From Anaerolineales bacterium (GTDB lineage Bacteria; Chloroflexota; Anaerolineae; Anaerolineales; UBA11858), in contig JANTFT010000016.1 in the NCBI GenBank assembly GCA_024763275.1, positions 1 to 48,002 on the forward strand: a stretch of 48,002 nucleotides of DNA, given 5' to 3'. The stretch's first letter is position 1. Every line of letters begins with the position of its first letter. The translations under genes and the position numbers were made by a program. The notes beneath the pieces were generated by a model. It was not told the origin of the DNA and did not search any database. It saw nothing but the letters and a program-made list of their open reading frames with translations. Below are positions 8,133-16,622 of the stretch, one piece after another.

Positions 8133-8747
8133 ATGGATATATACGATCAAGAAGCTCTCTCAGTTAATATCAGCGAACGCTTACGTGCGCTGCGCGAAGA
8201 ACGCGAGCTGTCTATCCGGGCTCTGGGGCGGTTAAGCGGCCTGTCCGCTAACGCGCTCAGCGTGATTGAACGCGGGCTGTCCTCCCCATCCGTGAGTACC
8301 CTTTATAAAATTGCCACTGCCCTGGAGATCCCGGTCACGGCATTCTTCGAGGAAACACCTCCCAAACAGAACGTGGTTCTGATCAAATCCTCGGAACGCA
8401 ACCGCATTCCGCTGTACCGCGGCTTATGGGAAGGGCTGGGTGGAGAACATTATGAAGGCCTGATGGAACCCTTTATGATCACCCTGGAGGCTGGCAGCAG
8501 CAGCGGCAGATTTCCCATGTCTCACTCCGGGAATGAATTTGTGTTCTGCCTGCGCGGTGAATTGGTATATGAAGTGGCCGAAGATACCTACACCCTGGAG
8601 GCTGGAGATGCCCTGATCTTTTCCGCATCCCTGGAGCACAAATGGCATAATCCGGGAACCAAGGTAACCAACGCGCTGATTGTCCTGTGCGGATTCAAGG
8701 CAGGGGAAAGCCCCAGCAAATATCACCTGGCATCCGGGAAGACCTAA
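8133..8747 (+). CDS. XRE-family HTH plus cupin transcriptional regulator
   Basis: A 204-residue regulator starting at the ATG at 8133 after GAGGA; the open frame continues upstream but has no start signal. Residues about 12-70 are an XRE helix-turn-helix (RLRALREERELSIRALGRLSGLSANALSVIERG). Residues about 125-195 are a cupin_2 barrel (SHSGNEFVFCLRGELVYEVAEDTYTLEAGDALIFSASLEHKWHNPG). Such proteins bind DNA and sense a small ligand or metal in the barrel. It converges on the sulfide oxidation operon and may control it, but the ligand is unknown. Confidence 0.87.
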   Translation: MDIYDQEALSVNISERLRALREERELSIRALGRLSGLSANALSVIERGLSSPSVSTLYKIATALEIPVTAFFEETPPKQNVVLIKSSERNRIPLYRGLWEGLGGEHYEGLMEPFMITLEAGSSSGRFPMSHSGNEFVFCLRGELVYEVAEDTYTLEAGDALIFSASLEHKWHNPGTKVTNALIVLCGFKAGESPSKYHLASGKT

Positions 8748-8799
8748 AAGGCCCGGCCGGCTGAAGACCAGGAATGATCTTCCCATAAAGATTAAAATA

Positions 8800-8829
8800 C
8801 AAAGCCCCGATTGAGAAATCGGGGCTTTG
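8800..8829 (+). terminator. Bidirectional intrinsic terminator
   Basis: CAAAGCCCCGATT and AATCGGGGCTTTG form a perfect 13-bp stem with a GAGA loop between the convergent XRE-cupin gene and the dsrE-like gene. Confidence 0.88.
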
Positions 8830-8846
8830 TCATTCGGGCAGACGAA

Positions 8847-9362
8847 TCAGACGAACACTATTTGAGCACCTTCCGTTAAATCCATGAACTCCATTGCCCC
8901 CAACACGGTCGCTCCCTCTACTAGATCGTCCACGGTCAACTTCATCATATCCATGGACATCTTGCAGCCGTAAACGTTGGCGCCAGCGTCGACCAGCAGC
9001 TTGACAAATTCGGCCACCGGGGGGAACCCCAGTTTCTTGATCTCGCCCCGCATCATCCAGGACGCCGCCCAGGACATGCCGGGCAGGGCTCCCAGCAGGG
9101 TGGGAATCCCAAACCAGGGATGCATATTGGGATTGCCGACAGTGGCCACACTGAGCTTGCCCATCTTCTTCTTAGTGATGATGTCCAGCCCCCAGAAGGT
9201 GAAGAACATTTCCACATCGATCCCGCTCATCCTGGCCGCATTGGCCAGGATCAGAGGAGGATAGGCCATGTCCAGAGAACCCTTGGAAGCTACCAGGGCC
9301 AGTTTTCTTCTGCCATTCGCAGCGGACGAACTTTGATGTAAGACCCGGGAAGGTTTTGCCAT
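8847..9362 (-). CDS. DsrE/DsrF/DrsH-like family protein
   Basis: A 171-residue protein, last gene of the leftward sqr operon. It matches the DsrE/F-like fold: KLALVASKGSLDMAYPPLILANAARMSGIDVEMFFTFWGLDI near the start, a hydrophobic MSWAASWMMRGE segment, and VDAGANVYGCKMSMDMM, whose cysteine is the usual persulfide-carrying residue. Family members pass sulfur as protein persulfide to TusE/DsrC-type partners, and such a partner is encoded immediately upstream. The first about 18 residues are poorly conserved and could be a later-start artefact. Confidence 0.85.
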   Translation of the reverse strand: MAKPSRVLHQSSSAANGRRKLALVASKGSLDMAYPPLILANAARMSGIDVEMFFTFWGLDIITKKKMGKLSVATVGNPNMHPWFGIPTLLGALPGMSWAASWMMRGEIKKLGFPPVAEFVKLLVDAGANVYGCKMSMDMMKLTVDDLVEGATVLGAMEFMDLTEGAQIVFV

Positions 9363-9377
9363 TATAATCTCCTTTTC

Positions 9378-9686
9378 TTAGATGCAACCTGTGGGTTTCT
9401 TGAGCCCGGCAATATTGGCCGCCAGTTTCGCAGGACCATCCGGGAACAGCTGGTACATTTCTTTCATGCTGACACCCGTCTGCTGGGTGATGCGCCGCAG
9501 CGTAGGCGGCTCGCCAGTCTTCTCAAAGTCGCTGCGGGCGAAATTGATCACCTTCCAGTGGCGGTCGGTCAGCTCGATCTCCAGGGCTTCGGCAATTGCC
9601 CGGCCGATTTCCTCGGTCCAGTCAGCGGCGTTCACCATAAAACCATCATCGTCGAACTCTATGGTATCCAGAATATCTTCAGTCAT
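9378..9686 (-). CDS. TusE/DsrC/DsvC family sulfur carrier
   Basis: A 102-residue protein. The fold is recognisable from FDDDGFMVNAADWTEEIGRAIAEALEIELTDRHWKVINFAR and the C-terminal arm ending KKPTGCI. The penultimate cysteine (Cys101), which carries sulfur, is present. The second cysteine of true DsrC, about ten residues earlier, is replaced (KLAANIAGL), so this is a one-cysteine, TusE-like carrier rather than a DsrAB partner. It sits between DUF1641 and DsrE-like genes, downstream of sulfide:quinone reductase, which fits a sulfur-relay role. Confidence 0.87.
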   Translation of the reverse strand: MTEDILDTIEFDDDGFMVNAADWTEEIGRAIAEALEIELTDRHWKVINFARSDFEKTGEPPTLRRITQQTGVSMKEMYQLFPDGPAKLAANIAGLKKPTGCI

Positions 9687-9725
9687 CTTTTTTTGCTCCT
9701 TTTCTTGAAACTCTTCAATATTGAT

Positions 9726-10313
9726 TTACCCCGGAGCACTTCCCAGGGCGTTGATTACATTCAGCAAACGGCTTAACCCCCGCCGGGCTTCAGGCTGGTT
9801 AACTTCCCGCAGGAGAGCCAGCAGAGAGGGAGGAGGGGCATCCTCTCCGGGATCGGTTTGAAATGCGATCAGCATGCGGTTGAGATCATCCAGGGCATTC
9901 CCCTCACCCAGAGTGCGCAGCAGATCGCCGGTCTGAGCGAAAAGACCCATCCGCTCCAGGCGGTCCAGGGCTTCAACCGCCGCTGAAAACACCTGCTTCC
10001 CCAGCAGCTCAACCTCATCGGCAATTCCCATCATAGCCTCAAACCTATCCATCATGGAAAGGATCAGGTGAGTGTTGCGGAGGGCACGTTTGAGCAGGTA
10101 GAGCAGGTCTTCCAGCTCAAACTCAGATCCGATCTCCTCCAACTCGTGGATGGTCAGGCTCACCAGCTGGTTGCCAATGGGGATCAAATCCGCTTTGAGC
10201 TCGTCCAGCTCCTGGCTCCGACGCTGCTGGTCCCGGGCCTGCTCGGTGAGCAGGGAGATCTGTTCGGTCAAGAGGTCAACTTTCGTGTGCAGCAGGGCAA
10301 GATCTTTATCCAT
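9726..10313 (-). CDS. DUF1641 family protein
   Basis: A 195-residue, all-helical soluble protein. The N-terminal third is a coiled coil (LLTEQISLLTEQARDQQRRSQELDELKADL); the middle (LYLLKRALRNTHLILSMMDRFEAMMGIADEVELLGKQVFSAAVEALDRLERMG) is the DUF1641 core. DUF1641 genes commonly accompany sulfide:quinone reductase or formate-dehydrogenase genes; the biochemical role is unknown. It starts 9 nt after the sqr stop on the minus strand, so the two are co-transcribed. Confidence 0.82.
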   Translation of the reverse strand: MDKDLALLHTKVDLLTEQISLLTEQARDQQRRSQELDELKADLIPIGNQLVSLTIHELEEIGSEFELEDLLYLLKRALRNTHLILSMMDRFEAMMGIADEVELLGKQVFSAAVEALDRLERMGLFAQTGDLLRTLGEGNALDDLNRMLIAFQTDPGEDAPPPSLLALLREVNQPEARRGLSRLLNVINALGSAPG

Positions 10314-10322
10314 AAGTCCACC

Positions 10323-11558
10323 TCACTGCCATTTTCCGGCCATAGTCATCTGGGATTCAAAAGGCATCTCTCCACCTTTGAGGAGCACATTCCAGTACAC
10401 CCAGCGGAACATCATCTTTCCCCAGTGGTTGGCGGGGGATTCCTTCAACAGGGAGAATGGGCCCAGGCCGGGCAGCGGGTATTTGCCGGGCAGCGGCTCG
10501 ACATCGTAATTGAAATCGATCAGAATTCCCTGCTCAAAACCGGACTCGATAAAACAGTTGGCGTGTCCGTCAAAACCAGGCCGGGGTTCCAAGCCTTCCA
10601 TGTGGCGCAGCAGGTTCTCGATCACCACATCGAGCATGAAGTGGGCTACCGATCCCGCCTTGGATGTGGGGGCGTTGCCGGCGTCGCCGATCACCCAGAT
10701 ATTCTCATAGGCGGTTGACTGCAGAGTGTGTTTGTCAACGGGCACATAGTTCAGCTCGTCCCCCAGACCGGAGCGACCGATCACATCCGCTCCCATATTG
10801 GTGGGAACGGTGACCAGCAGGTCATAGGCGATCTCACGCTGATCCCAGGAGCGGATGACCTTCTTGTCGTTGTCCACTTCGCCGATGTTGAAGTTCGGCT
10901 CCAGTTTGATGCCTTTGCTCTCCAGCATGCCGCCCAGGATGCCGGCTGCCCGGGGTTTGGTGAAGGCACCGTCCAGCGGAGTGGCGTAAACGATCTCAAC
11001 CTGGTCCCGCAGGCCCTTTTGATGGAAATACCAGTCTGCCAGGAACAGGAACTCCAGGGGAGCTACCGGGCATTTGATAGGCATCTCCGCCACATTGACC
11101 ACCATCCGGCCCCCCTTCCAGAACTTCAGAAAGCTTGCCAGAGCGGCAGCCCCATCCGGGGAGTAGAAATCAAAGATGTCCTTCCGCCAGCCTCCCCCAT
11201 CCAGCAGGCCCTCGGTCTCGGCTGGACGAATGCCGGTTCCAGTAGCGATCACCAGATAATCATAAGAGATGGTCTGGTTGTCCTTGGCCAGGATAACCTG
11301 GTTCTTCTCCGGCTCGATCAGCTCGATCTCCGAGAGAATCAGCTTGACACCGCGGGGAATAAAATCCCGTTTGGGTTTTTCCACATCGCGGGGAGAGTAT
11401 ATCCCGAAGGGGATAAAAAGCAATCCGGGTTGATAATAATGAGTCTCATCCCGATCTACCAGGATGATCTCCCATTCCTGGGGATCCAGTTCGTGAACCA
11501 TCTTATTGGCCACCATCGTTCCCCCTGTACCGCCTCCCAGAATCAACAAAGTTTTCAT
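10323..11558 (-). CDS. sqr: Sulfide:quinone oxidoreductase family flavoprotein
   Basis: A 411-residue FAD enzyme. The N-terminal dinucleotide motif GGGTGGTMVANKM, a second region VIATGTGIRPAETEG, and the C-terminal FAD motif IWVIGDAGNAPTSKAGSVAHFM are clear. Cysteines in PIKCPVAPLEF and HANCFIE are in positions used by this family for sulfide and polysulfide chemistry. C-terminal hydrophobic stretches suit monotopic membrane attachment. The enzyme oxidises sulfide and reduces quinone; the downstream TusE- and DsrE-like carriers would accept the released sulfur. The C-terminus (MFRWVYWNVLLKGGEMPF) is typical of type III/VI-like Sqr, but subtype is not certain. Confidence 0.88.
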   Translation of the reverse strand: MKTLLILGGGTGGTMVANKMVHELDPQEWEIILVDRDETHYYQPGLLFIPFGIYSPRDVEKPKRDFIPRGVKLILSEIELIEPEKNQVILAKDNQTISYDYLVIATGTGIRPAETEGLLDGGGWRKDIFDFYSPDGAAALASFLKFWKGGRMVVNVAEMPIKCPVAPLEFLFLADWYFHQKGLRDQVEIVYATPLDGAFTKPRAAGILGGMLESKGIKLEPNFNIGEVDNDKKVIRSWDQREIAYDLLVTVPTNMGADVIGRSGLGDELNYVPVDKHTLQSTAYENIWVIGDAGNAPTSKAGSVAHFMLDVVIENLLRHMEGLEPRPGFDGHANCFIESGFEQGILIDFNYDVEPLPGKYPLPGLGPFSLLKESPANHWGKMMFRWVYWNVLLKGGEMPFESQMTMAGKWQ

Positions 11559-11644
11559 ACCTGTAACCTCCTGATCAATACCATTAAGAACAGCTACACT
11601 TCTGGCTGCGGTCGCTCAAGGAGCGCGGGTATTCGGTGAGCAAG

Positions 11645-11686
11645 TGTAACAAGCCAAATATTACCATGTTACAGCCCGTCTGTGAA
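11645..11686 (-). promoter_or_regulatory. sqr promoter with inverted repeat
   Basis: On the minus strand TTCACA (complement of 11681-11686) and TAATAT (complement of 11658-11663) are 17 nt apart. TGTAACA (11645-11651) and TGTTACA (11667-11673) form a 7-bp inverted repeat flanking the -10 box, which would suit a repressor or redox regulator. Confidence 0.62.
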
Positions 11687-11841
11687 GGTTTTTGTGATTT
11701 TTTACACATGTATTTAATAAAACTTTTATAAAAAGGGCGGTCAGCCCCTACTTCTATCTGAATTGGGGTGAATTTCAGCCATAAGCGACATTTTTTTATA
11801 TAATCAAAGGGAAAACAACCATTGGAAACAGGAAGGCTGCC

Positions 11842-12114
11842 ATGAAGTTAAACGTGAAAGCTTTTGCCCTGGCGGGCGGATTGGTTTGGGGATTCAACTG
11901 GTTCATTCTCACCTGGTGGATGATAGCCTTTGACGGCATCACTCATGAAGTCACGCTGCTGGGGCGCATCTACCGCGGCTTCACGCTTTGCCCGCTGGGC
12001 AGCCTGGTGGCTCTGGGCTACGGGTTTGTGGACGGATTCTTTCTGGGTTTGATGGTCGCCCTGCTCTACAACTGGATCGCTTCCCGATCAAAGTCCGAGT
12101 CGGGCCAGGATTAA
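11842..12114 (+). CDS. Holin-like small membrane protein
   Basis: A 90-residue protein with two membrane segments (about 6-28 and 55-82) and a conserved middle, LLGRIYRGFTLCPLGSLVALGYGFVDGFFLGL, recognised in chromosomal proteins commonly labelled bacteriophage holin. No other phage gene is nearby, so that label describes similarity, not prophage origin. A TATAAT lies at 11799-11804 and a strong terminator follows, so it is a single-gene unit divergent from sqr. Confidence 0.72.
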   Translation: MKLNVKAFALAGGLVWGFNWFILTWWMIAFDGITHEVTLLGRIYRGFTLCPLGSLVALGYGFVDGFFLGLMVALLYNWIASRSKSESGQD

Positions 12115-12137
12115 CCTCCCCTGCCCAAAAAAAGATT

Positions 12138-12167
12138 TGAGCCGACCAGAAAGCTGGTCGGCTCTTT
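12138..12167 (+). terminator. Intrinsic terminator
   Basis: GAGCCGACCAG and CTGGTCGGCTC form a perfect 11-bp stem with a 4-nt loop, followed by TTTCACTTT and preceded by a run of A, so it can also end the convergent VIT/VWA gene. Confidence 0.85.
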
Positions 12168-12194
12168 CACTTTCCAGTCAGGCAGTTTCCTCTA

Positions 12195-14579
12195 TCAGCC
12201 AGACCTGAATTTCCCCACTCCCCAGAACGCCAAACCTACCAGCAGCGGGGAGGAGCACAATGACCGCCAGGGGGCCGGCAGCTCACCGGACAGGTCCGGA
12301 CTGGCTGCTGGCGGCTCGCTTTCCAGAACAGGGAGGTCATCCGGCAGGGCGCTGAGGCCGCCTTCTCCGGAAATGATCTGGTAGGCTTTGCCGTCCTCCA
12401 CGAAGATGACGTCTTGGCCCAGAGCCAAATACCTGCCCCAGTCCGGCCTGGCGGTCAGCAGCTCAAAGTAGACCTCTGAGCCGAACCCGATCCGAACAGG
12501 ATCCATTCTCTCGGGGTCGAACAGGCTGTCGATCCACATCCCATCCTGATAGAAAAAGCTTTTCTCACCCACATACTTCACCACTGGCCCGGCAGGCACG
12601 GGGCCGCCCATCTCCTCCGGCGGGAGGGCCTGGGGAACGGATTCGGCTGCCCGCAGGTCAGACTCGGCATCCGCTTTACCCACTGCCTCAGCCCCGCTGG
12701 CAGGTCCGCCGTAGTTTTCCTGGAGCTGTTGGGCGGCTTCGTCCCGACCTTCCTCTGAAAAGATATCTTCCTCCACCATCAAGAAAGAGGTATAGGGGGT
12801 GATGATCCCGTACTGCAGGCTGAGCTGGATGACCGCATCCACCCATTCCTGCTTCTCTCCCTGGTGGCGGATCTGACCCAGCAGATAACCGATCTTGCGG
12901 GCAGCCCACAGCCGGGGAATGAACTCACTTCCCCCCGTGACCCCTTCCTCATCCTGAAAATCGGCCTGGAAATGGTAGCTTTCCTGGCGGGAGCCCACCA
13001 TCCCGGTCAGTTTGATGACCGCCATCCCGGAAGAGCCTGCCGGCAGCCGGTAGCGCCCAACCAGCAGCAGCTGTGATCCGGCGAACAGATCCGGCAGCTG
13101 CGGGGGGTAAAGCTCATCTACCAGGACCTCCCCGAAATCGATCTCCAGGTCGGTCAGCACCGGGGCCTGGATCCTGGCGAACAAGCCCGAGACTTCTTCA
13201 TCTATCCGCTCGCCAGAACGCACATAGCTCACCAGTCCGCGGTTGTCTTCAGCCAGAGTGTCCAGCAGCTGGGTGTTGACGTCATCGCCCACTCCGAAGG
13301 AAAACAGCCGCAGGCTGGGGCCGGCCGCGGCCTGAACGTTGGCCAGGATCTGCTCGACCCCGGTCTCCCCTTCAGTAGGCAGACCATCGGTCAGGAAGAG
13401 CAGCACCTGCGGTCGGGTTGCGGTTTTCTCCTCTTGATCCAGAGTCAGGGCTTCCAGCAGAGCCTGGTTGATATTGGTTCCTCCCAGGGCCCGCATGCGG
13501 CCGATCCAGGCAACCGCCTGGGAAGCTGAGGAAGCTGGCTGCAGATCGCTCGCGAAAAGCTTGACGCTGGTCGAAAAAGCAACCACATTAAAGCGGTCTT
13601 CCGGATTGAGATGGCTGAGCACATACTCGGCTGCGCCTTTGGCCTGCTCCAGCTTGCCGCCTTCCATCGATCCCGAGGTGTCCAGCACAAGGATGATATC
13701 CCGGGGTACGATCCGGTCAGCCTCCACCGCGGGGGCTGCCAGCAGCAGAAAATAGCCTTCTTCGCCGAACAGGGAACCGCTCTGCAGATCCGGATAGGTC
13801 AGCAGGTTCAGACCGATATCCTCCACGCTGACCGTGTAGATCAGCTCAAAATCCTGGTCGGGCAGGACCTGGTACTCCTCATAACCCACCACCGCCCGGT
13901 TATCACCATCCCGCAGGATATCGATCCGGTCCTGGTGGGTAGGAGAATACACGCTCCGCAGCGGCCGGGAGGATGACAGCTCCACCCGCACAGAACACTC
14001 TTCCAGAGGCCGGGCAGAGAATTTTTCCGTGTTCAGGGGATAGCGGTAGCGCACCAGCCCGGCCTCCATCTCGAGCACCTGACTGTACTCCAGCTCGATC
14101 ACCCGGGAGCCGCCGGGGGGAATGGGGAAGATGCGAGCCTGAACCGCGTCCTTGCCGATATATTCCAGCAGGGCCGGGTCCCGGCGCTCCCGGACAATCT
14201 CCTCATAGATCTTCCGGGCCAGGTCAGCCGGCAGGATCTCACTCTCCAGGGGAACGCCGTCCGCCCAGATCACGAATTTGGAGATCGTCGCTCCTTCCGG
14301 GATGGGGAAGATATAGGTGCCCTCCACATCCCAGTCCTGCTCATTGAGGAACTCCTGCTTCACTCGGGTGACAGCGATCTGATCCTCGATCGAGACTGAC
14401 ACCCGGTGGTAGCGGATGGTCAGCCAGCTGCGCTCCAGCGGCACAGGGTCCGGCAGCGGGGGCGGGTCAGGGATGATGACCCCGTCAGCCAGGGCCGGGG
14501 CACCGATCAGGGCGCTCAGGATCAGCGCCAGAAACAAACTGAGGGAAAACTTCACAGGGGTATGAACACGGGGATACAT
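12195..14579 (-). CDS. VIT and VWA domain surface protein
   Basis: A 794-residue protein from the ATG ending at 14579, preceded by AAAGGAGG; the longer frame to 14783 adds residues without start support. A signal peptide is visible (FSLSLFLALILSALIGAPALADG). The VIT domain follows (RVKQEFLNEQDWDVEGTYIFPIPEGATISKFVIW), then a VWA domain with an intact MIDAS motif DTSGSM, and FLTDGLPTEGE. The C-terminus has a short hydrophobic stretch (SLCSSPLLVGLAFWGVG), probably a membrane anchor. These inter-alpha-trypsin-inhibitor-like proteins are exported and bind metal or protein ligands; the ligand is unknown. Confidence 0.88.
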   Translation of the reverse strand: MYPRVHTPVKFSLSLFLALILSALIGAPALADGVIIPDPPPLPDPVPLERSWLTIRYHRVSVSIEDQIAVTRVKQEFLNEQDWDVEGTYIFPIPEGATISKFVIWADGVPLESEILPADLARKIYEEIVRERRDPALLEYIGKDAVQARIFPIPPGGSRVIELEYSQVLEMEAGLVRYRYPLNTEKFSARPLEECSVRVELSSSRPLRSVYSPTHQDRIDILRDGDNRAVVGYEEYQVLPDQDFELIYTVSVEDIGLNLLTYPDLQSGSLFGEEGYFLLLAAPAVEADRIVPRDIILVLDTSGSMEGGKLEQAKGAAEYVLSHLNPEDRFNVVAFSTSVKLFASDLQPASSASQAVAWIGRMRALGGTNINQALLEALTLDQEEKTATRPQVLLFLTDGLPTEGETGVEQILANVQAAAGPSLRLFSFGVGDDVNTQLLDTLAEDNRGLVSYVRSGERIDEEVSGLFARIQAPVLTDLEIDFGEVLVDELYPPQLPDLFAGSQLLLVGRYRLPAGSSGMAVIKLTGMVGSRQESYHFQADFQDEEGVTGGSEFIPRLWAARKIGYLLGQIRHQGEKQEWVDAVIQLSLQYGIITPYTSFLMVEEDIFSEEGRDEAAQQLQENYGGPASGAEAVGKADAESDLRAAESVPQALPPEEMGGPVPAGPVVKYVGEKSFFYQDGMWIDSLFDPERMDPVRIGFGSEVYFELLTARPDWGRYLALGQDVIFVEDGKAYQIISGEGGLSALPDDLPVLESEPPAASPDLSGELPAPWRSLCSSPLLVGLAFWGVGKFRSG

Positions 14580-14653
14580 GGTCGTCCTCCTTTCAGCAGA
14601 TGCTGATAAAGAGATGACGAACAGGAGGCCCGCCTGGTTCCCGGAACTGGCGC

Positions 14654-15319
14654 TTATTCCCGGCCGTAGATTTCCAGCATGTCGGGATATTCCGTGAAAT
14701 AATAATGGGCCCAGATGAATAGATGGTTGAAAAGGGCGGCCAGCAAGGCGGCCCGGGACTGGAAAGCCAGGCCTATGGCCCACAGGGCCAGAAAGCCGAA
14801 GATGTACATGGCGTTAGGGGTCCAGGCGAAGATCCCTTCCCGGACCAGAGGCAGCTCCCGGGAGACCTCCGGGTCGAAGTGGTCTACCCCCAGGGCTCTG
14901 GGCATTTTGAAGTATCTGAGGAAGGAATAGGCCAGGTAGGCAAACAGGCCCAGGCAAACAGCCAGCAGGGGAAGGTTGAGCCAGAGCGGGATGGGCAGGG
15001 TGCCCCGATCCGCATATCCCAGAGCCAGGATCGTCAGCGGGCGGGCCAGGAGCAGAGCCATGAATCCCACCGCCCAGACGTCAAAGGCCTTTTCCCCCAG
15101 AAGCCTGGACAGCCAGCCGTAATACAGCTCTCCCCTCCAGCAAACCACCACATAGAACTGGTGCAGAATCGGAACCAGCAGGGCCAGAACCAGCCAGGCT
15201 GGCGTGGAGATCCCCCACAGCGATCCTTTCAGCCCGGGAACCCGGGCTGCGATCCCCACCAGGCCGGCCAGGACCACAGCGGACAGCAGATGATAGCCCT
15301 GCCTGGAAAGGATTTTCAT
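14654..15319 (-). CDS. Multi-pass membrane protein, ICMT/PEMT- or NnrU-like
   Basis: A 221-residue protein with about six hydrophobic segments. The end, FNHLFIWAHYYFTEYPDMLEIYG, resembles the C-terminal signature of membrane methyltransferase-like families, but the usual RNPxY motif is not obvious (RYFKMPRALGVDHF instead), so catalytic activity is uncertain. It is preceded by an unambiguous ICMT-family gene, 21 nt away and in the same orientation. Confidence 0.65.
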   Translation of the reverse strand: MKILSRQGYHLLSAVVLAGLVGIAARVPGLKGSLWGISTPAWLVLALLVPILHQFYVVVCWRGELYYGWLSRLLGEKAFDVWAVGFMALLLARPLTILALGYADRGTLPIPLWLNLPLLAVCLGLFAYLAYSFLRYFKMPRALGVDHFDPEVSRELPLVREGIFAWTPNAMYIFGFLALWAIGLAFQSRAALLAALFNHLFIWAHYYFTEYPDMLEIYGRE

Positions 15320-15340
15320 GGTTTATGCACTCCTGATCGG

Positions 15341-15856
15341 CTAATAGATGAAGGGGATAAAACGGCGGGTTTTCTCCATGTAGTCCCGGTAATCCTCCCC
15401 GAAACGAGCCAGGTTGTGCTGCTCCTCGATGCCCGCTGTCAGGTTCACACCCAGGGTGGTTCCTAGCACCAGGGCAGCTCCCGGGAAAGAGGGATCTTTG
15501 AAGAACACTCCCAGGCTGAGCAGCAGCAGCGAGGCATACAGCGGGTGGCGGATAAAGCGGTAGGCGCCGCTGGTGATCAAGCGGGTGGTATCCTCAAAAT
15601 CACCGGAGGGGGCTCCGCGGGACTTGATCAGGACAAATCCATGGACTGCCAGGGCGAGGGATCCCAGCAGCAGGATCCAGGAAAGGATCTGCCGGGGAGA
15701 AAAAGGATTTTCAAACCACACCCGACCATTGAGGAAGACCAGGCTCAGGATGCACTCAAAAGCCAGGAAGCGGGTGAAGCGGTAGGGATGGGAGCGGGCC
15801 AGAGTAAATCCCAGCAACAGGGCTGTGAAGAGAATCCAGGTTATCCAATACACCAT
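15341..15856 (-). CDS. Isoprenylcysteine carboxyl methyltransferase (ICMT) family protein
   Basis: A 171-residue membrane protein with four or five hydrophobic segments. The diagnostic motifs are present: SGAYRFIRHPLYASLLLLSLG, and EEQHNLARFGEDYRDYMEKTRRFIP at the C-terminus, which binds S-adenosylmethionine in this family. The substrate of bacterial members is generally unknown and may be a lipid or small thiol. It is in a leftward pair with the membrane protein at 14654. Confidence 0.83.
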   Translation of the reverse strand: MVYWITWILFTALLLGFTLARSHPYRFTRFLAFECILSLVFLNGRVWFENPFSPRQILSWILLLGSLALAVHGFVLIKSRGAPSGDFEDTTRLITSGAYRFIRHPLYASLLLLSLGVFFKDPSFPGAALVLGTTLGVNLTAGIEEQHNLARFGEDYRDYMEKTRRFIPFIY

Positions 15857-15889
15857 CGTTCCTCCTGAGCGGGCCTGCCGATTGGCCTC

Positions 15890-16609
15890 CTAATCTACCC
15901 GGTCGTCACCCAGCAGCCCTCGGTTCTCAAGCACTCCGAGCACATCACCGATACCCGCGGCTTCCAGATAACGCTGATAGACCCCCTCTTTCAAAGTATC
16001 ATCCTCATGCGACCAGGTGGGATGGTCCGCCAGATGCAGCCCCCACCCACCCAGTTCCAGGACCGGCAGCACGTCGGAGCGCAGGGAATTGCCGATCATC
16101 AAAAATCTCTCCGGGAGCACCCCGTAGCGGTCCAGGATTGCCCGGTAGACCGCCGGGGTCTTGTCGCTGACCACTTCCAGGGCTCGGAAGTATTCCCTCA
16201 GTCCGGAATCCTGAAATTTGCGCTCTTGATGGAGCAGATCTCCTTTGGTGACCAGCATCAGGGGGTATTCAGCCGCCAGGGTTCCCAACACTTCCCGGAC
16301 GCCCGGGAAGACTTCCACCTCAGCAGTGAGCATGCGCTTACCAAGCTGGATGATGCGCTGGATATCCCAGGGATGGATGTGTTCCCCTGTCAGCTGTATG
16401 GCAATCTCGATCATCGAGAGCACGAAGCTCATCACGCCATAGCCGAAATATTGGATGTTCTCAACCTCAAAGCTGTCAAATTTATGGATATCGCTGGCTT
16501 CCAGTCCGTATCCCTGGAGGATCTCCAGGAATTCCGCCCGCCCCTGCAGGTAGGTTTCCTCATTCTTCCACAGGGTATCATCGGCATCAAAAGCGATCCA
16601 ATCCAGCAT
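15890..16609 (-). CDS. HAD-family hydrolase
   Basis: A 239-residue enzyme starting at the ATG ending at 16609 after GGGAGGA; the longer frame to 16696 overlaps the kinase gene. HAD motif I is DADDTLW, motif II is VTKGD, motif III lysine lies in SDKTPAVY, and motif IV is GNSLRSDV, so all catalytic parts are there. The helical cap lies between motifs I and II (about 30-110). It removes phosphate from a small metabolite; context with a PfkB-type sugar or nucleoside kinase suggests a carbohydrate or nucleotide, but this is a guess. Confidence 0.85.
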   Translation of the reverse strand: MLDWIAFDADDTLWKNEETYLQGRAEFLEILQGYGLEASDIHKFDSFEVENIQYFGYGVMSFVLSMIEIAIQLTGEHIHPWDIQRIIQLGKRMLTAEVEVFPGVREVLGTLAAEYPLMLVTKGDLLHQERKFQDSGLREYFRALEVVSDKTPAVYRAILDRYGVLPERFLMIGNSLRSDVLPVLELGGWGLHLADHPTWSHEDDTLKEGVYQRYLEAAGIGDVLGVLENRGLLGDDRVD

Positions 16610-16622
16610 AATCCTCCCTTGC

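Noticed and set aside
11842-12114. Prophage indicated by the holin-like gene
   Set aside because: No other phage gene (lysin, capsid, integrase of phage type) lies within reach; the protein is a common chromosomal family.
14580-14783. Extended start of the VIT/VWA gene
   Set aside because: The upstream part has no start signal, while ATG 14579 has AAAGGAGG and a signal peptide right after it.
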